Shown here one piece after another: positions 9,001 to 17,239 of a stretch of DNA of 64,000 nt. The stretch comes from Deltaproteobacteria bacterium (lineage in GTDB: Bacteria > Desulfobacterota > Deferrimicrobia > Deferrimicrobiales > Deferrimicrobiaceae): assembly GCA_016218975.1 (NCBI GenBank), contig JACRCO010000009.1, forward strand, positions 1-64,000, read 5' to 3'. Position 1 is the first letter of the stretch; each line of letters opens with the position of its first letter. The position numbers and the translations under genes were made by a program. The notes beneath the pieces are model-generated. The model was not told the DNA's origin and did no database searches. It saw only the letters and a program-made list of their open reading frames with translations.

Positions 9001-9596
9001 TCGAGGATGTCCTTCACGCGCGCAAGGTTCTGCCGCGTGCTCTCCATCTTCCGTTCCGCTTCCTTTTTACGGACGCGGAACTTCGCCACCCCTGCCGCTT
9101 CCTCGACGATCAGGCGCTTCTCGTCGGGCTTCGCGTTGACGATCGTTGATATCCTGCCCTGCTCGATGATGGCGTAACCGCGGGCGCCCGCCCCCGTGTC
9201 GAGGAAGAGCTCTGCGATATCCTTCAGGCGGCAAGGGACCCGGTTGATGTAAAATTCGCTCTCGCCGTTCCGGAAGGTGCGGCGGGTGACCTGTATCTCC
9301 GCGTAGGACTCGTACCCGGGGGGACCGCCACCTTCTTCATTGCCGAAAGTAAGCGATACCTCGGCCATCCCCAACGGCCCGGCCGCATCGGAGCCCGCGA
9401 AGATCACGTCTTCGAGGGCCTTGCTCCGCAAATAGGTCGGAGCGTGTTCTCCCAGGACCCATCGGATGGCGTCGACGATATTGGATTTGCCGCAGCCGTT
9501 CGGGCCGACGATTGCGGTGATTCCCTCGGAAAATTCGAAAATCGTCTTGTCGTAGAAGGATTTAAAGCCGAAGAGTTCGAGTTTTTTGAGTTTCAT
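6006..9596 (-). CDS. smc: Chromosome segregation protein SMC
   Basis: SMC is the ATPase arm of condensin and, with ScpA and ScpB, compacts and aligns sister chromosomes. The 1196-residue length is typical. The N-terminal head has Walker A GPNGCGKSN at about 32-40. Two long coiled coils flank a hinge at about 500-680. The C-terminal head has the ABC signature LSGGEKSLAAACLIFSIF and Walker B PFCLLDEADAALDD. Start ATG with AAGGGG just upstream. smc leads a short unit with ftsY and the Na/Pi transporter; scpAB are not nearby. Confidence 0.97.
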   Translation of the reverse strand: MKLKKLELFGFKSFYDKTIFEFSEGITAIVGPNGCGKSNIVDAIRWVLGEHAPTYLRSKALEDVIFAGSDAAGPLGMAEVSLTFGNEEGGGPPGYESYAEIQVTRRTFRNGESEFYINRVPCRLKDIAELFLDTGAGARGYAIIEQGRISTIVNAKPDEKRLIVEEAAGVAKFRVRKKEAERKMESTRQNLARVKDILDEVKRQIGSLDRQVRKAEKYKALKEELRDLDLRIAARKFREFTQLRSSAGVELHSLEDSLLGIRGEISRLEAEMESMKIRHAEAESEERDLGAAHGALKEEVARREEEWKGNVRQAGELRGLIDEAAARAEVIGQEISALAVRIGDAREGASLRRESVDSARGRFAALSAEAGGAEEEYRLHRELSDRAKYDLMVRVNHHSTALSSAGSYQRTIDDNERKLVRLEEQVGAALAESGKAERELAEVRAREDVSRDAVAGAETSWEETGRLLDESTVRIDDAVKTRAEAEGLLQASSSRLDTLSRVYEQKDWATSGVRAVLRHFNGHGKSGGAEGDKGIFGVIGDLVETDAPYEKAVEAVLGERMQSIVVRDHTEGLSALRFLKETREGRGTFVPVSLRSREDAPAYLGEEGVIAPLADVVRASSECGDLVRGLLGGALLVRDMDCALRLWNRNGVWNTYVTLEGDVVTAEGALVGGSLGESESGILAVKREMRDLEKEIAVIACEAARLREAEEESRRTKAELEERRNLMFRRREECTNELRRVEQLRAGLEAARSQAVERHEDLVRDLEYQKADLARIRTEHKASQEAAQLSGQAKGEEEERVRRLIEALEEKRLSAEDARKRCHAAEIELAELAGKDDAERKALEGLEAALEEKRVLAGDWSRRKTDYAGRVRALEEAIESGRTAVEEGAAELSRRQEAIDRLIDEKAAIAAKIDSLGGSMKETRRGAQEASDRLTDLRLSVQRIENDLSNLDVLTYQRYEAHPADLPVPEEAADPEGEAAEISGWESRAAELRDRISGMGDVNLASIEEYREQTERHSFLAGEKEDLEKSLDDLSRAIQRINRTTRERFSDTFGKINEKLTEVFPRLFLGGRAFLTLIDEENLLETGVELVVQLPGKKLLPLSSLSGGEKSLAAACLIFSIFLVKPSPFCLLDEADAALDDANIDRFNSLVREMSGRYQFLLITHNKRTMELADSLYGITMEKPGISKVVSVKFNA

Positions 9597-9659
9597 TGTC
9601 CCCTTGCTGCCTGAGGCACGGAATACCTCGACATATTATCAAGATAGTGTATATGCCGC

Positions 9660-9692
9660 CCCCCCTGGACGCAATATATTGTGTTTGGGGGG
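9660..9692. promoter_or_regulatory. Imperfect dyad upstream of smc
   Basis: A perfect 10-bp palindrome CAATATATTG (about 9672-9681) sits in the middle of a longer imperfect dyad with C-rich and G-rich outer arms, between the ppdK terminator and the smc start. A weak promoter can be drawn on the minus strand (TTGCGT, 17 bp, TACACT). This is a plausible regulator site; no regulator is known. Confidence 0.3.
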
Positions 9693-9705
9693 AAATGTAA
9701 AGCCG

Positions 9706-9740
9706 AAAAAAACGGCGGCCCCCGGGAGGGCCGCCGTTTT
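9706..9740 (-). terminator. Intrinsic terminator after ppdK
   Basis: AAAACGGCGGCCC (9709-9721) pairs perfectly with GGGCCGCCGTTTT (9728-9740) around a 6-nt loop. On the minus strand the hairpin is followed by a run of seven Ts. It ends the glyQ-glyS-ppdK unit and isolates smc. Confidence 0.92.
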
Positions 9741-9757
9741 GATGGGAGTAAATATTC

Positions 9758-12514
9758 CTATTTTCTGGGTTGGGCGGTCTTTTCCCTCAACACAGCCTGC
9801 GCCGCCGCCAGCCGCGCGATGGGGACGCGATAGGGCGAGCAGGAAACGTAATCCAGCCCAACGCGGTGGCAGAATTCAACCGACTTCGGGTCCCCGCCGT
9901 GCTCGCCGCAGATCCCGACCTTCAGGTTCGGCCGCACCGACCTGCCCTTCTCCACGCCCATGCGGACGAGTTGACCGACGCCTGTCTGGTCGATGGTGGC
10001 GAACACGTCGGCCTCGAGGATGTTCTCGGGCCGCCTCGGATAGACGACCTTGCAGGATGCGCAGGAAAGGTCCTTCTCGAGCTTGGTGCCGCACCGCGGG
10101 CAAAGCTCGGATCGCGACATGTAGTACTGGATGAACTTGCCGGAGTCGTCACGAGAGAATCCGAACGTCGTCTGCGTGAGATCGTTCGTGCCGAATGAGA
10201 AGAATTCCGCCTCACTCGCGATCTCGTCGGCGGTGACCGCCGCGCGTGGGAGCTCGATCATCGTTCCCACCGTGTAGGGAAACTTCTTCTTGTAGCGTTT
10301 CATCGTCTCTTCCGCGACTTCGACCACCAGCTCCTTCTGCGCCTTCATCTCCTGGACCATGCTGACAAGCGGAATCATCACTTCCGGCACCACGCGGATG
10401 CCTTCGCGGGTGACCTCGGAGGCGGCCTCGAAAATGGCGCGGGCCTGCATGCGGCTTATCTCGGGATAATAGATCCCCAGCCGGCATCCGCGCAGCCCCA
10501 GCATCGGGTTGAACTCGTGAAGTTCTTCCACACGGTCGAGCAGCCTGCGCTTCTCGTCGACGATCGTGCGGTCCGCACGCACGAGATCGAGTTTCGTGAC
10601 CTCGACCATCAATTCCTCCCGCTTGGGAAGGAACTCGTGCAAAGGCGGGTCCAGGAGCCGGATCGTGACCGGGTAGCCCTTCATCTCCTTGTAGAGCCCC
10701 TTGAAGTCCTCGCGCTGCAGGGGAAGGAGCTTCGCGAGGGCCGCCTCGCGCTCCTCCTTCGTGCGGGCGAGGATCATCTCCCGCATCAGCGGTATGCGGT
10801 CCTCCGCGAAGAACATGTGCTCGGTCCGGCAGAGCCCGATCCCCTGCGCTCCGAACTCCCGTGCGGTGCGGGCGTCGCGCGGCGTGTCGGCGTTCGCGCG
10901 GACCTTCAGGCGCCGTATCGCATCGGCCCAGGACATGAGCGTGCCGAACGAGCCGGTCATCTTCGGCGCGATCAGCGGCACCTGCCCCAAAATCACTTCT
11001 CCGGTGCTTCCGTTAAGGGAGATGAATTCACCTTCGCGGACCGCCCGGCCGCCGACGACGAAACGGTGCGTCGATTCGTCCACGTCGATCGCCTCGCAGC
11101 CGGCCACGCAGGTCTTCCCCATCTGGCGGGCGACCACCGCGGCGTGGGAGGTCATGCCGCCCTTGGCGGTAAGGATTCCGCGCGCCACGTCCATTCCGTG
11201 GATGTCGTCGGGGCTCGTCTCCTTGCGTACCAGGATCACCGCCTTACCTTCCATCGCCCACTCCACCGCGCGGTCGGCGGTGAACACGGCGGCGCCGGTC
11301 GCCGCGCCCGGAGAAGCGGGAAGGCCCCGGGCGATGACCTCCAACTTCGCCTTGGGGTCGATAACGGGGTGAAGGAGCTGGTCTATCTGCTGCGGCTCGA
11401 GCCGCATCACCGCCTCTTCGCGGGTGATGAGCTTCTCCTTGACCATGTCGACGGCGATCTTCACCGCAGCGGCCGCCGTGCGCTTCCCGTTCCTCGTCTG
11501 GAGCATGAAGAGCACGTTGTTCTCGACGGTGAACTCGAAGTCCTGGACGTCCTTGTAATGCTTTTCCAGCTTGTCCGTGATCTTCACGAGCTGCGCGAAG
11601 ACCTTGGGCATCTCCTTCTTCAGCGCGGCGATCGGCTTCGGCGTGCGGATCCCCGCCACCACGTCTTCTCCCTGCGCGTTCGTGAGGTATTCCCCATAGA
11701 ACTCCGTGGCCCCCGTGGCCGGGTTACGGGTGAATCCGACGCCCGTCGCGCAGTCGTCGCCCATGTTTCCGAACACCATCGCCTGGACGTTGACGGCGGT
11801 GCCGAGGTTGTCCGGAATACCGTGCGCCTTGCGGTAATACTTCGCGCGGTCGTTGTTCCAGGACTTGAACACGGCGTCGCGGGCCAGGTCGAGCTGCGTC
11901 TCCGGGTCCTGCGGGAACTCCTTGCGAAGGCGAGCCTTGACGAGAGCCTTGAACTTCCCGCACACATCCTTCAGGTCCGCCGCGGCGAGCTCAACATCGC
12001 TTTCAATGTCGCGCTCCCGCTTTTTCCGCTCGAAGATCTCCTCGAAATGCTCCTTGTCGATCCCGAGAACAACGTCGGAGAACATCATCAGGAATCGGCG
12101 GTAGGAGTCGTAGGCGAACCGCGGGTTCTTCGATTTTCCGGCGATGCCCTCGACGCTTTTGTCGTTCAGCCCCAGGTTGAGGATCGTGTCCATCATCCCG
12201 GGCATGGAGAACTTCGATCCGGACCGCACCGAAACGAGGAGGGGGTTCTTCGGATCGCCCAGCTTCTTGCCTGTCATCTTCTCGAGGCGTGCAAGCTGCG
12301 CGGATATTTCCTTCCTTACGTCCGCGGAGATCTTTCCGCGGTTCGCATAAAAGAGGTTGCAGACTTCCGTGCTGATCGTGAAGCCGGGAGGTACGGGCAC
12401 TCCCAGGTTGGTCATCTCCGCCAGCCCGGCTCCCTTGCCTCCGAGAATGTCCTTCATCTCCCCGTGCCCTTCGGCCTTGCCGCCGCCGAAGAAATAGACG
12501 CGCCTGGTGGCCAT
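9758..12514 (-). CDS. ppdK: Pyruvate, phosphate dikinase
   Basis: Interconverts pyruvate + ATP + Pi with PEP + AMP + PPi, so it can serve gluconeogenesis or glycolysis. The 918 residues cover the nucleotide-binding domain (about 1-340), the swivelling phosphohistidine domain with GGMTSHAAVVARQMGKTCVAGC near residue 450, and the C-terminal PEP/pyruvate barrel with FGTNDLTQTTFGFSRDD and CGEHGGDP. A Cys-rich insertion (CPRCG...CASC) precedes the last motifs, as in many bacterial PPDKs. Start ATG is preceded by GGGAGG. It follows glyS by 27 bp and is probably co-transcribed with it. Confidence 0.97.
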   Translation of the reverse strand: MATRRVYFFGGGKAEGHGEMKDILGGKGAGLAEMTNLGVPVPPGFTISTEVCNLFYANRGKISADVRKEISAQLARLEKMTGKKLGDPKNPLLVSVRSGSKFSMPGMMDTILNLGLNDKSVEGIAGKSKNPRFAYDSYRRFLMMFSDVVLGIDKEHFEEIFERKKRERDIESDVELAAADLKDVCGKFKALVKARLRKEFPQDPETQLDLARDAVFKSWNNDRAKYYRKAHGIPDNLGTAVNVQAMVFGNMGDDCATGVGFTRNPATGATEFYGEYLTNAQGEDVVAGIRTPKPIAALKKEMPKVFAQLVKITDKLEKHYKDVQDFEFTVENNVLFMLQTRNGKRTAAAAVKIAVDMVKEKLITREEAVMRLEPQQIDQLLHPVIDPKAKLEVIARGLPASPGAATGAAVFTADRAVEWAMEGKAVILVRKETSPDDIHGMDVARGILTAKGGMTSHAAVVARQMGKTCVAGCEAIDVDESTHRFVVGGRAVREGEFISLNGSTGEVILGQVPLIAPKMTGSFGTLMSWADAIRRLKVRANADTPRDARTAREFGAQGIGLCRTEHMFFAEDRIPLMREMILARTKEEREAALAKLLPLQREDFKGLYKEMKGYPVTIRLLDPPLHEFLPKREELMVEVTKLDLVRADRTIVDEKRRLLDRVEELHEFNPMLGLRGCRLGIYYPEISRMQARAIFEAASEVTREGIRVVPEVMIPLVSMVQEMKAQKELVVEVAEETMKRYKKKFPYTVGTMIELPRAAVTADEIASEAEFFSFGTNDLTQTTFGFSRDDSGKFIQYYMSRSELCPRCGTKLEKDLSCASCKVVYPRRPENILEADVFATIDQTGVGQLVRMGVEKGRSVRPNLKVGICGEHGGDPKSVEFCHRVGLDYVSCSPYRVPIARLAAAQAVLREKTAQPRK

Positions 12515-12541
12515 TCCCTTTTCCTCCCGGTCCGCTTTTTT

Positions 12542-14620
12542 TTACGCCTTGGACGCGCTTACCTTAGAAAAATCCGCCACGCCGGCAAACAGGTTGGAGA
12601 GATTCTTCAGGAGCGCCAGGCGGTTGGTTTTCACCTTTTCGTCCTTCGCCATCACCAGCACCTTCTCGAAGAAAGCGGACACCAGCGGCTGGAGCCGCGC
12701 CATCTCCCGGAACGCTTCCGAGTACCGGCCGTCCTTCGCAGCGGCCGAGACCCTGCCGGAAACATCGTTCGCGGCCGTGTGCAGCGCCCTCTCCTCGTTG
12801 TGCTCGAAGAGGATTTCCGATATCGCGAGCTGTCCCGAATATGCCTTGGTGATGTTTATCGCCCGCTTGAATACCTCGGCGAGCGGCTCGAATGCGGGGT
12901 CGGAGCGGAACGCGACGAGCGCATTCAGTTTCGACCGAAGGTCCGTCATGTCGGTCAGTCCGGCGGAAATCACTGCATCTGCCAGGTCTCCCGGTGTGCC
13001 CTGCGCGGTCCAGAGGTTGAACAGCCGGCCCTGGATGAATTCCATCACTTTCCGCTTCACTTCGTCCTTGGGGGATTTCAGCTTTCCCGTCAGTGTGGAT
13101 AGCGAAAGGTCCACCAACCCCTCGATGGGAACGCGCAACCCCCGCGCTTCCAGGATGGAGAGGATCCCCAGCGTGTGACGGCGCAGCCCGTACGGGTCCG
13201 CGGTGCCGGAAGGGATAAGACCCACGCCGAAGCAACCGCACACCATGTCGATCTTGTCCGCAACGGCGACTGCGGCCCCCACGTCGGTCGACGGGAGGTC
13301 GTCGGACTGGCCCTTGGGCAGGTAGTGCTCGTAGACGGACTGCGCTACCTCCTGCTTCTCTCCGGTCTTGAGCGCATAGTGCCGTCCCATTACACCCTGC
13401 AATTCGGGGAATTCCTTGATAACGCCCGTCGTCAGGTCCGCCTTGGCGAGGTACGCAGCCCTCCGGCAGTCCTTCTCCTTCGCGGGGAACCCTATCGAGG
13501 CGACGTATCCGGAGATATCCGCCATCCGCTCGATCTTCTCCCAGTACATGCCGAGGTCAGCCTGGAACAGGACGTTCTTCAGCTTTTCCGCCCGGTCGAA
13601 CAGGGTTTTTTTCAGGTCGTCCCCGTAGTAGAACTCCGCGTCGGAAAGGCGGGCGCGGATTACGCGCTCGTTACCGGCGATCACCACGCGGTTGTCCGGG
13701 ACGCGCATGTTCGATACGAAGGCGAAACCGGGGAACAGGTTCCCCTTATCGTCCTCGAACACGAAATATTTCTGGTTGACGCGCATTGAGGTGATGAGGA
13801 CCTCCCGCGGCAGGGACAGGTACTTTTCCTCGAACCGGCCCACCATCACCACGGGGTACTCAACCAGGTTCGCCACGATCTCCACCAGCGGCTCGTCTTC
13901 CACCCACTTCCTGCCTGTCTGCGCTTCAGCCTCCTTGATGCCCGCGCGGATCTTCTCCTTGCGGACTTCCAGGTCCACGAACACGTCGGCCGCAGCCAGC
14001 TTGTCTAAATATTCATCGGTCTTCGACAGGTCGATGGAACCCGGGGAAAGAAAACGGTGCCCGTATGTCGTGCGGCCCGCGGTGACGTTTCCGAAGGACA
14101 GGGGCAGCACCTGATCACCGTAAAGCGAAACGATCCAATGGACGGGCCGCACGAACCTCACGTCCAGGTCCGCCCAGCGCATCGACTTCTTGAACGGTAT
14201 CGTGGGAATCCACCCCGCCACCACCTCGGGGAGGACCTCTGCTACCGGCCGGGCGGCCTGCGCCTTCACGATTCCCAGGTATTCTCCGCGGTCGGTGGGG
14301 AACAAGCCGAGATCGGACAGCTCCACACCCTGCGCCTTCGCGAACCCGAGCGCAGCCTTGGTGGGTTTTCCTTCCTTGTCGTAGGCAACGCTTTTCGGCG
14401 GGCCCAGGACCTTTTCCTCGGAAGCCCTCTGCCGGTCCGAAAGGTTTCGGATGACGTAGGCGAGCCGCCTGGGGGTTCCGTAGATGTCGACCCGGTCGAA
14501 GACGAAGCGGGCTTTTTTCAATATCTCGGCGAACTGCTGGCCGCCGAACCACAGTGCGGGTCCCACCAGCCCGGCCGGGATCTCTTCGCATCCTATTTCC
14601 AACAGGTAATCGCGTTCCAT
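12542..14620 (-). CDS. glyS: Glycyl-tRNA synthetase beta subunit
   Basis: Beta subunit of the bacterial alpha2beta2 glycyl-tRNA synthetase, responsible mainly for tRNA recognition. It is 692 residues, the normal length. The N terminus MERDYLLEIGCEEIPAG and the segment FPKSMRWADLD-like (here PFKKSMRWADLDVRFVRP) are family signatures. The C-terminal third contains the HD-like and DALR-type anticodon-binding region. glyQ lies 25 bp upstream, so both chains are made from one mRNA. Confidence 0.96.
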   Translation of the reverse strand: MERDYLLEIGCEEIPAGLVGPALWFGGQQFAEILKKARFVFDRVDIYGTPRRLAYVIRNLSDRQRASEEKVLGPPKSVAYDKEGKPTKAALGFAKAQGVELSDLGLFPTDRGEYLGIVKAQAARPVAEVLPEVVAGWIPTIPFKKSMRWADLDVRFVRPVHWIVSLYGDQVLPLSFGNVTAGRTTYGHRFLSPGSIDLSKTDEYLDKLAAADVFVDLEVRKEKIRAGIKEAEAQTGRKWVEDEPLVEIVANLVEYPVVMVGRFEEKYLSLPREVLITSMRVNQKYFVFEDDKGNLFPGFAFVSNMRVPDNRVVIAGNERVIRARLSDAEFYYGDDLKKTLFDRAEKLKNVLFQADLGMYWEKIERMADISGYVASIGFPAKEKDCRRAAYLAKADLTTGVIKEFPELQGVMGRHYALKTGEKQEVAQSVYEHYLPKGQSDDLPSTDVGAAVAVADKIDMVCGCFGVGLIPSGTADPYGLRRHTLGILSILEARGLRVPIEGLVDLSLSTLTGKLKSPKDEVKRKVMEFIQGRLFNLWTAQGTPGDLADAVISAGLTDMTDLRSKLNALVAFRSDPAFEPLAEVFKRAINITKAYSGQLAISEILFEHNEERALHTAANDVSGRVSAAAKDGRYSEAFREMARLQPLVSAFFEKVLVMAKDEKVKTNRLALLKNLSNLFAGVADFSKVSASKA

Positions 14621-14645
14621 AATCCCTCTTCTTCGTGATGGATTG

Positions 14646-15524
14646 TCAGCGGGGGAACTTCTTCATCAGCGGGAAGCCCATCTCCTCGCGGGACTTCAGG
14701 TACCCTTCCGCGCAAAGCCGGGCCAGGTTGCGGACCCTGCCTATGTACGACGTGCGCTCGGTGACGGAAATGGCGCCGCGGGCATCCAGCATGTTGAACG
14801 TGTGGGAGCACTTAAGGCAGTAATCGTAAGCCGGAAGGACGAGTTTCCTGTCGATCAGCTGCAGGCATTCCTTCTCGAACATGTTGAAAAGGGAAAAGAG
14901 CATCTGTATGTCGGCGGCTTCGAAGTTGTACTTGGAGAACTCCACCTCCCCGCGGTGATGCACGTCTCCGTAGGTGACGTTCCCCACCCACTTCAGGTCG
15001 AATACGTTCTCCACGTTCTGGAGATACATCGCGATCCGCTCGATGCCGTAGGTGATCTCTCCCGAGACGGGCTTGAGATCTATACCTCCGCACTGCTGGA
15101 AGTAGGTGAACTGGGTGATTTCCATCCCGTCCAGCCATACTTCCCATCCGAGGCCCCACGCGCCGAGCGTCGGGGACTCCCAGTCGTCTTCGACGAGCCG
15201 TATGTCGTGTTTCAACGGGTCTATCCCGACGGCCTTAAGCGAATCCAGGTACATCTCCACGTAATTGTACGGGCATGGCTTCATAATAACCTGGTACTGG
15301 TAATAGTGCTGGAGGCGGTTCGGATTCTCGCCGTACCTGCCGTCCGTAGGCCTGCGTGAAGGCTCGACGTATGCCGTGTTCCACGGTTCGGGCCCGAGGG
15401 CCCGCAGGAATGTCGCCGGATTGAAGGTTCCCGCGCCCACTTCGATATCGTAGGGCTGGTGGATTACGCACCCTTTGTCCGCCCAGAAGCGTTCCAGGGC
15501 AAGAACAAGGTCCTGGTATAGCAA
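14646..15524 (-). CDS. glyQ: Glycyl-tRNA synthetase alpha subunit
   Basis: Catalytic subunit that makes glycyl-adenylate and charges tRNA-Gly. 292 residues. It carries the strongly conserved block [20 protein letters not shown] and [19 protein letters not shown], which are diagnostic. The start is TTG at 15524 with GGGGAGG five bases upstream. The promoter lies just upstream and overlaps a large dyad (15533-15579). First gene of glyQ-glyS-ppdK. Confidence 0.97.
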   Translation of the reverse strand: MLYQDLVLALERFWADKGCVIHQPYDIEVGAGTFNPATFLRALGPEPWNTAYVEPSRRPTDGRYGENPNRLQHYYQYQVIMKPCPYNYVEMYLDSLKAVGIDPLKHDIRLVEDDWESPTLGAWGLGWEVWLDGMEITQFTYFQQCGGIDLKPVSGEITYGIERIAMYLQNVENVFDLKWVGNVTYGDVHHRGEVEFSKYNFEAADIQMLFSLFNMFEKECLQLIDRKLVLPAYDYCLKCSHTFNMLDARGAISVTERTSYIGRVRNLARLCAEGYLKSREEMGFPLMKKFPR

Positions 15525-15532
15525 GGTGTCCT

Positions 15533-15585
15533 CCCCGTTCGGAAAGTGATAGGGTTACATATCACTCCGCCGAACGGGGTGTCAA
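15533..15585 (-). promoter_or_regulatory. glyQ promoter overlapped by a two-part dyad
   Basis: On the minus strand TTGACA (15580-15585) is followed after 18 bp by TATGTA (15556-15561). An inverted repeat CCCCGTTCGG/CCGAACGGGG (15533-15542 and 15570-15579) with an inner AGTGAT/ATCACT pair (15545-15550 and 15561-15566) spans the spacer, -10 and start site. Because the upstream arm would not be transcribed, an operator fits better than an RNA hairpin. No T-box features are present. Confidence 0.5.
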
Positions 15586-15602
15586 GATAAATCACTATAA
15601 AT

Positions 15603-15623
15603 ACAGGGGGTTTGCGACCCCTA
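15603..15623 (-). terminator. Weak hairpin after recO
   Basis: On the minus strand GGGGT-CGCAA-ACCCC directly after the recO stop is followed by TGTATTTA. The T-tract is poor, so read-through is likely. Confidence 0.3.
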
Positions 15624-16394
15624 TCACTGTTTGCCGCCTCCGAGGCTGCGGAATGATTTCCCAAGGTGTAACTCGAGATATCCAGGTATAACAGCCTGCA
15701 ATTCCTCAAGAATGTTATTGGGGATGCGCAGCCGGCGCAGAATGGAGGGGGAGGAGGACTGGAGCGCTTTCCATGTTCTCACCGCTCCGAGAGACATTGG
15801 AAGACCGCCGGAAGAGGCGCAATTCCCGCAGATAAACCTCCCCTCGGAGAGTATGAACCGAACCGATCTTGCATCTTTTCGCTCGAGGCTGTCCGCAGGA
15901 AGCCCGCATCGGCGGCATCCTCCAAGGTCCGGCCCCCATCCTCCCAGTGAAAGAAATGCCGCCTCCGCCTTTCTCGCCGCCGCCGAGGGGGGCTCTCCCG
16001 ATGCAAGGGAACGCATCTCATCGTGGAGGATGCGAAACGCCTTGGGCTTGGGGCCCGGTTGGGGAAAGATCGAAGCCGCGAGTTCGAGCAGGTAATCGGC
16101 GTGCCGCACCCTCTCCCAATCCGCCACGATTTCCCAGTAACTCGAAAGCAGGGAGCAGGAATTCAGGATCGCCATCCTGCCCGGGATCTCGGTCCATTCC
16201 GTCTGTAAAAGGAAATATTTCTGGAGGCTGCCGCCGAATCGCTTCCTGCTTCGAAGCGCCGCCTTCGCCATCATGGGAACCAAGCCGTCGGATTCGGTGA
16301 AGAAGGATAGCCGCAGGTCCGCCTCGCCCCGATCCGCGGAGCGGACGAGAAACGCGCGGGATGACTTGAATGAACGCGTCCCTTGGGACGGCAA
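15624..16394 (-). CDS. recO: DNA repair protein RecO
   Basis: RecO helps RecR and RecF load RecA on SSB-coated gaps. The 256-residue protein has the N-terminal OB-fold (SSRAFLVRSADRGEADLRLSFFT-like start, about 10-85), a helical middle, and a zinc-binding C-terminal region with CRRCG and CGNC cysteine pairs. It starts 6 bp after the rodZ-like gene, indicating co-transcription. Overall divergence is normal for RecO. The call rests on domain order and the cysteine pairs. Confidence 0.88.
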   Translation of the reverse strand: MPSQGTRSFKSSRAFLVRSADRGEADLRLSFFTESDGLVPMMAKAALRSRKRFGGSLQKYFLLQTEWTEIPGRMAILNSCSLLSSYWEIVADWERVRHADYLLELAASIFPQPGPKPKAFRILHDEMRSLASGEPPSAAARKAEAAFLSLGGWGPDLGGCRRCGLPADSLERKDARSVRFILSEGRFICGNCASSGGLPMSLGAVRTWKALQSSSPSILRRLRIPNNILEELQAVIPGYLELHLGKSFRSLGGGKQ

Positions 16395-16400
16395 GCCCCG

Positions 16401-17231
16401 TTACTCCCCGAGCCGGATTTCCTTCACCTGCCCCCTGGCCCCGAATGGCGGCAGCAGCTTGCCATTGAGGGTCCCCACCACGCCGCCTGCGTTTCCCAGC
16501 TTCAGGAAGATCTTCTTCCTGGCTTGAATGCTGATCTTGTCCCCCGGATAAAGCATGACGTCCACGGGTTCCTGATCGTCCAGTCCGTACATCAGCCAGG
16601 TCATTTCGCTCGCTTCCAGGAAAAGCTGGTAGGGAGATTTCACCGGTCCGACGCCTCCGACGGACGTCACCACGCTCTGGGGAGCCGGCGCATTGTTATC
16701 CGCCGGGACGGCAGCGGTTTCGGGAGCAGGCTGCTGTGCCGTGTTGTCGGCGATCTTAGGCTCAGCCGCAGCCGTCGCCGCGTTCTCGGCCGGCATGGGA
16801 GAGGGAGGGGAAACCGCCGTGACCGGCGGAGGGGGAACCTTCCGCATGGAGGTCCTGGTGCTTACCCACGCAAGCACGAGGCCTATGAAAAGGACCACGA
16901 CGGCGGCCAGGGCATAAGTCGTCCTTCGACTCCCGCGCTGGCGCTCCCGTTCCACCCACGTGGGGATGGAATATCCCGGTGAAGGCGTGGATTCCGGCGA
17001 TGCTTCCAGCGAACGGAGATATTCCGAAAGGACCGGCTCGGGATCCTGCCCGAGCAGTTTCGCGTAGGAACGGATATATCCGGAAGAAAACACTCTCGCG
17101 GGCCATCCGCTGTAATCCCCGTTCTCGATGCCCTGGAGGTATTTCCCCGCTATGCGGAGCCGCGTGGCGGCCTCTTCGATGGTGATCCCCCTCGCTTCCC
17201 GCTCCGCCTTCCATGCGGCTCCGGAGTTCAT
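16401..17231 (-). CDS. rodZ: RodZ-like helix-turn-helix membrane protein
   Basis: The 276-residue protein has an N-terminal Xre-type HTH (GITIEEAATRLRIAGKYLQGIENGDY, about residues 15-45), the YIRSYAKLLGQDP segment typical of RodZ, a single transmembrane helix (about 110-130), a Pro/Ala-rich periplasmic linker, and a C-terminal beta domain (DUF4115-like) ending in GQVKEIRLGE. RodZ couples MreB filaments to cell-wall synthesis and rod shape. No mreB is nearby. In related bacteria the gene often lies beside a TPR lipoprotein, as here (8 bp downstream of it). The role is inferred from architecture. Confidence 0.83.
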   Translation of the reverse strand: MNSGAAWKAEREARGITIEEAATRLRIAGKYLQGIENGDYSGWPARVFSSGYIRSYAKLLGQDPEPVLSEYLRSLEASPESTPSPGYSIPTWVERERQRGSRRTTYALAAVVVLFIGLVLAWVSTRTSMRKVPPPPVTAVSPPSPMPAENAATAAAEPKIADNTAQQPAPETAAVPADNNAPAPQSVVTSVGGVGPVKSPYQLFLEASEMTWLMYGLDDQEPVDVMLYPGDKISIQARKKIFLKLGNAGGVVGTLNGKLLPPFGARGQVKEIRLGE

Positions 17232-17239
17232 GGGGCAGG

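Noticed and set aside
10517-13102. 861-codon plus-strand open frame opposite ppdK
   Set aside because: It is antisense to ppdK and glyS, His/Arg/Val-rich without recognisable domains; a GC-rich shadow of the real genes.
15525-15600. T-box leader for glyQS
   Set aside because: The leader is too short and lacks the T-box sequence and specifier stem; the dyad overlaps the promoter instead.
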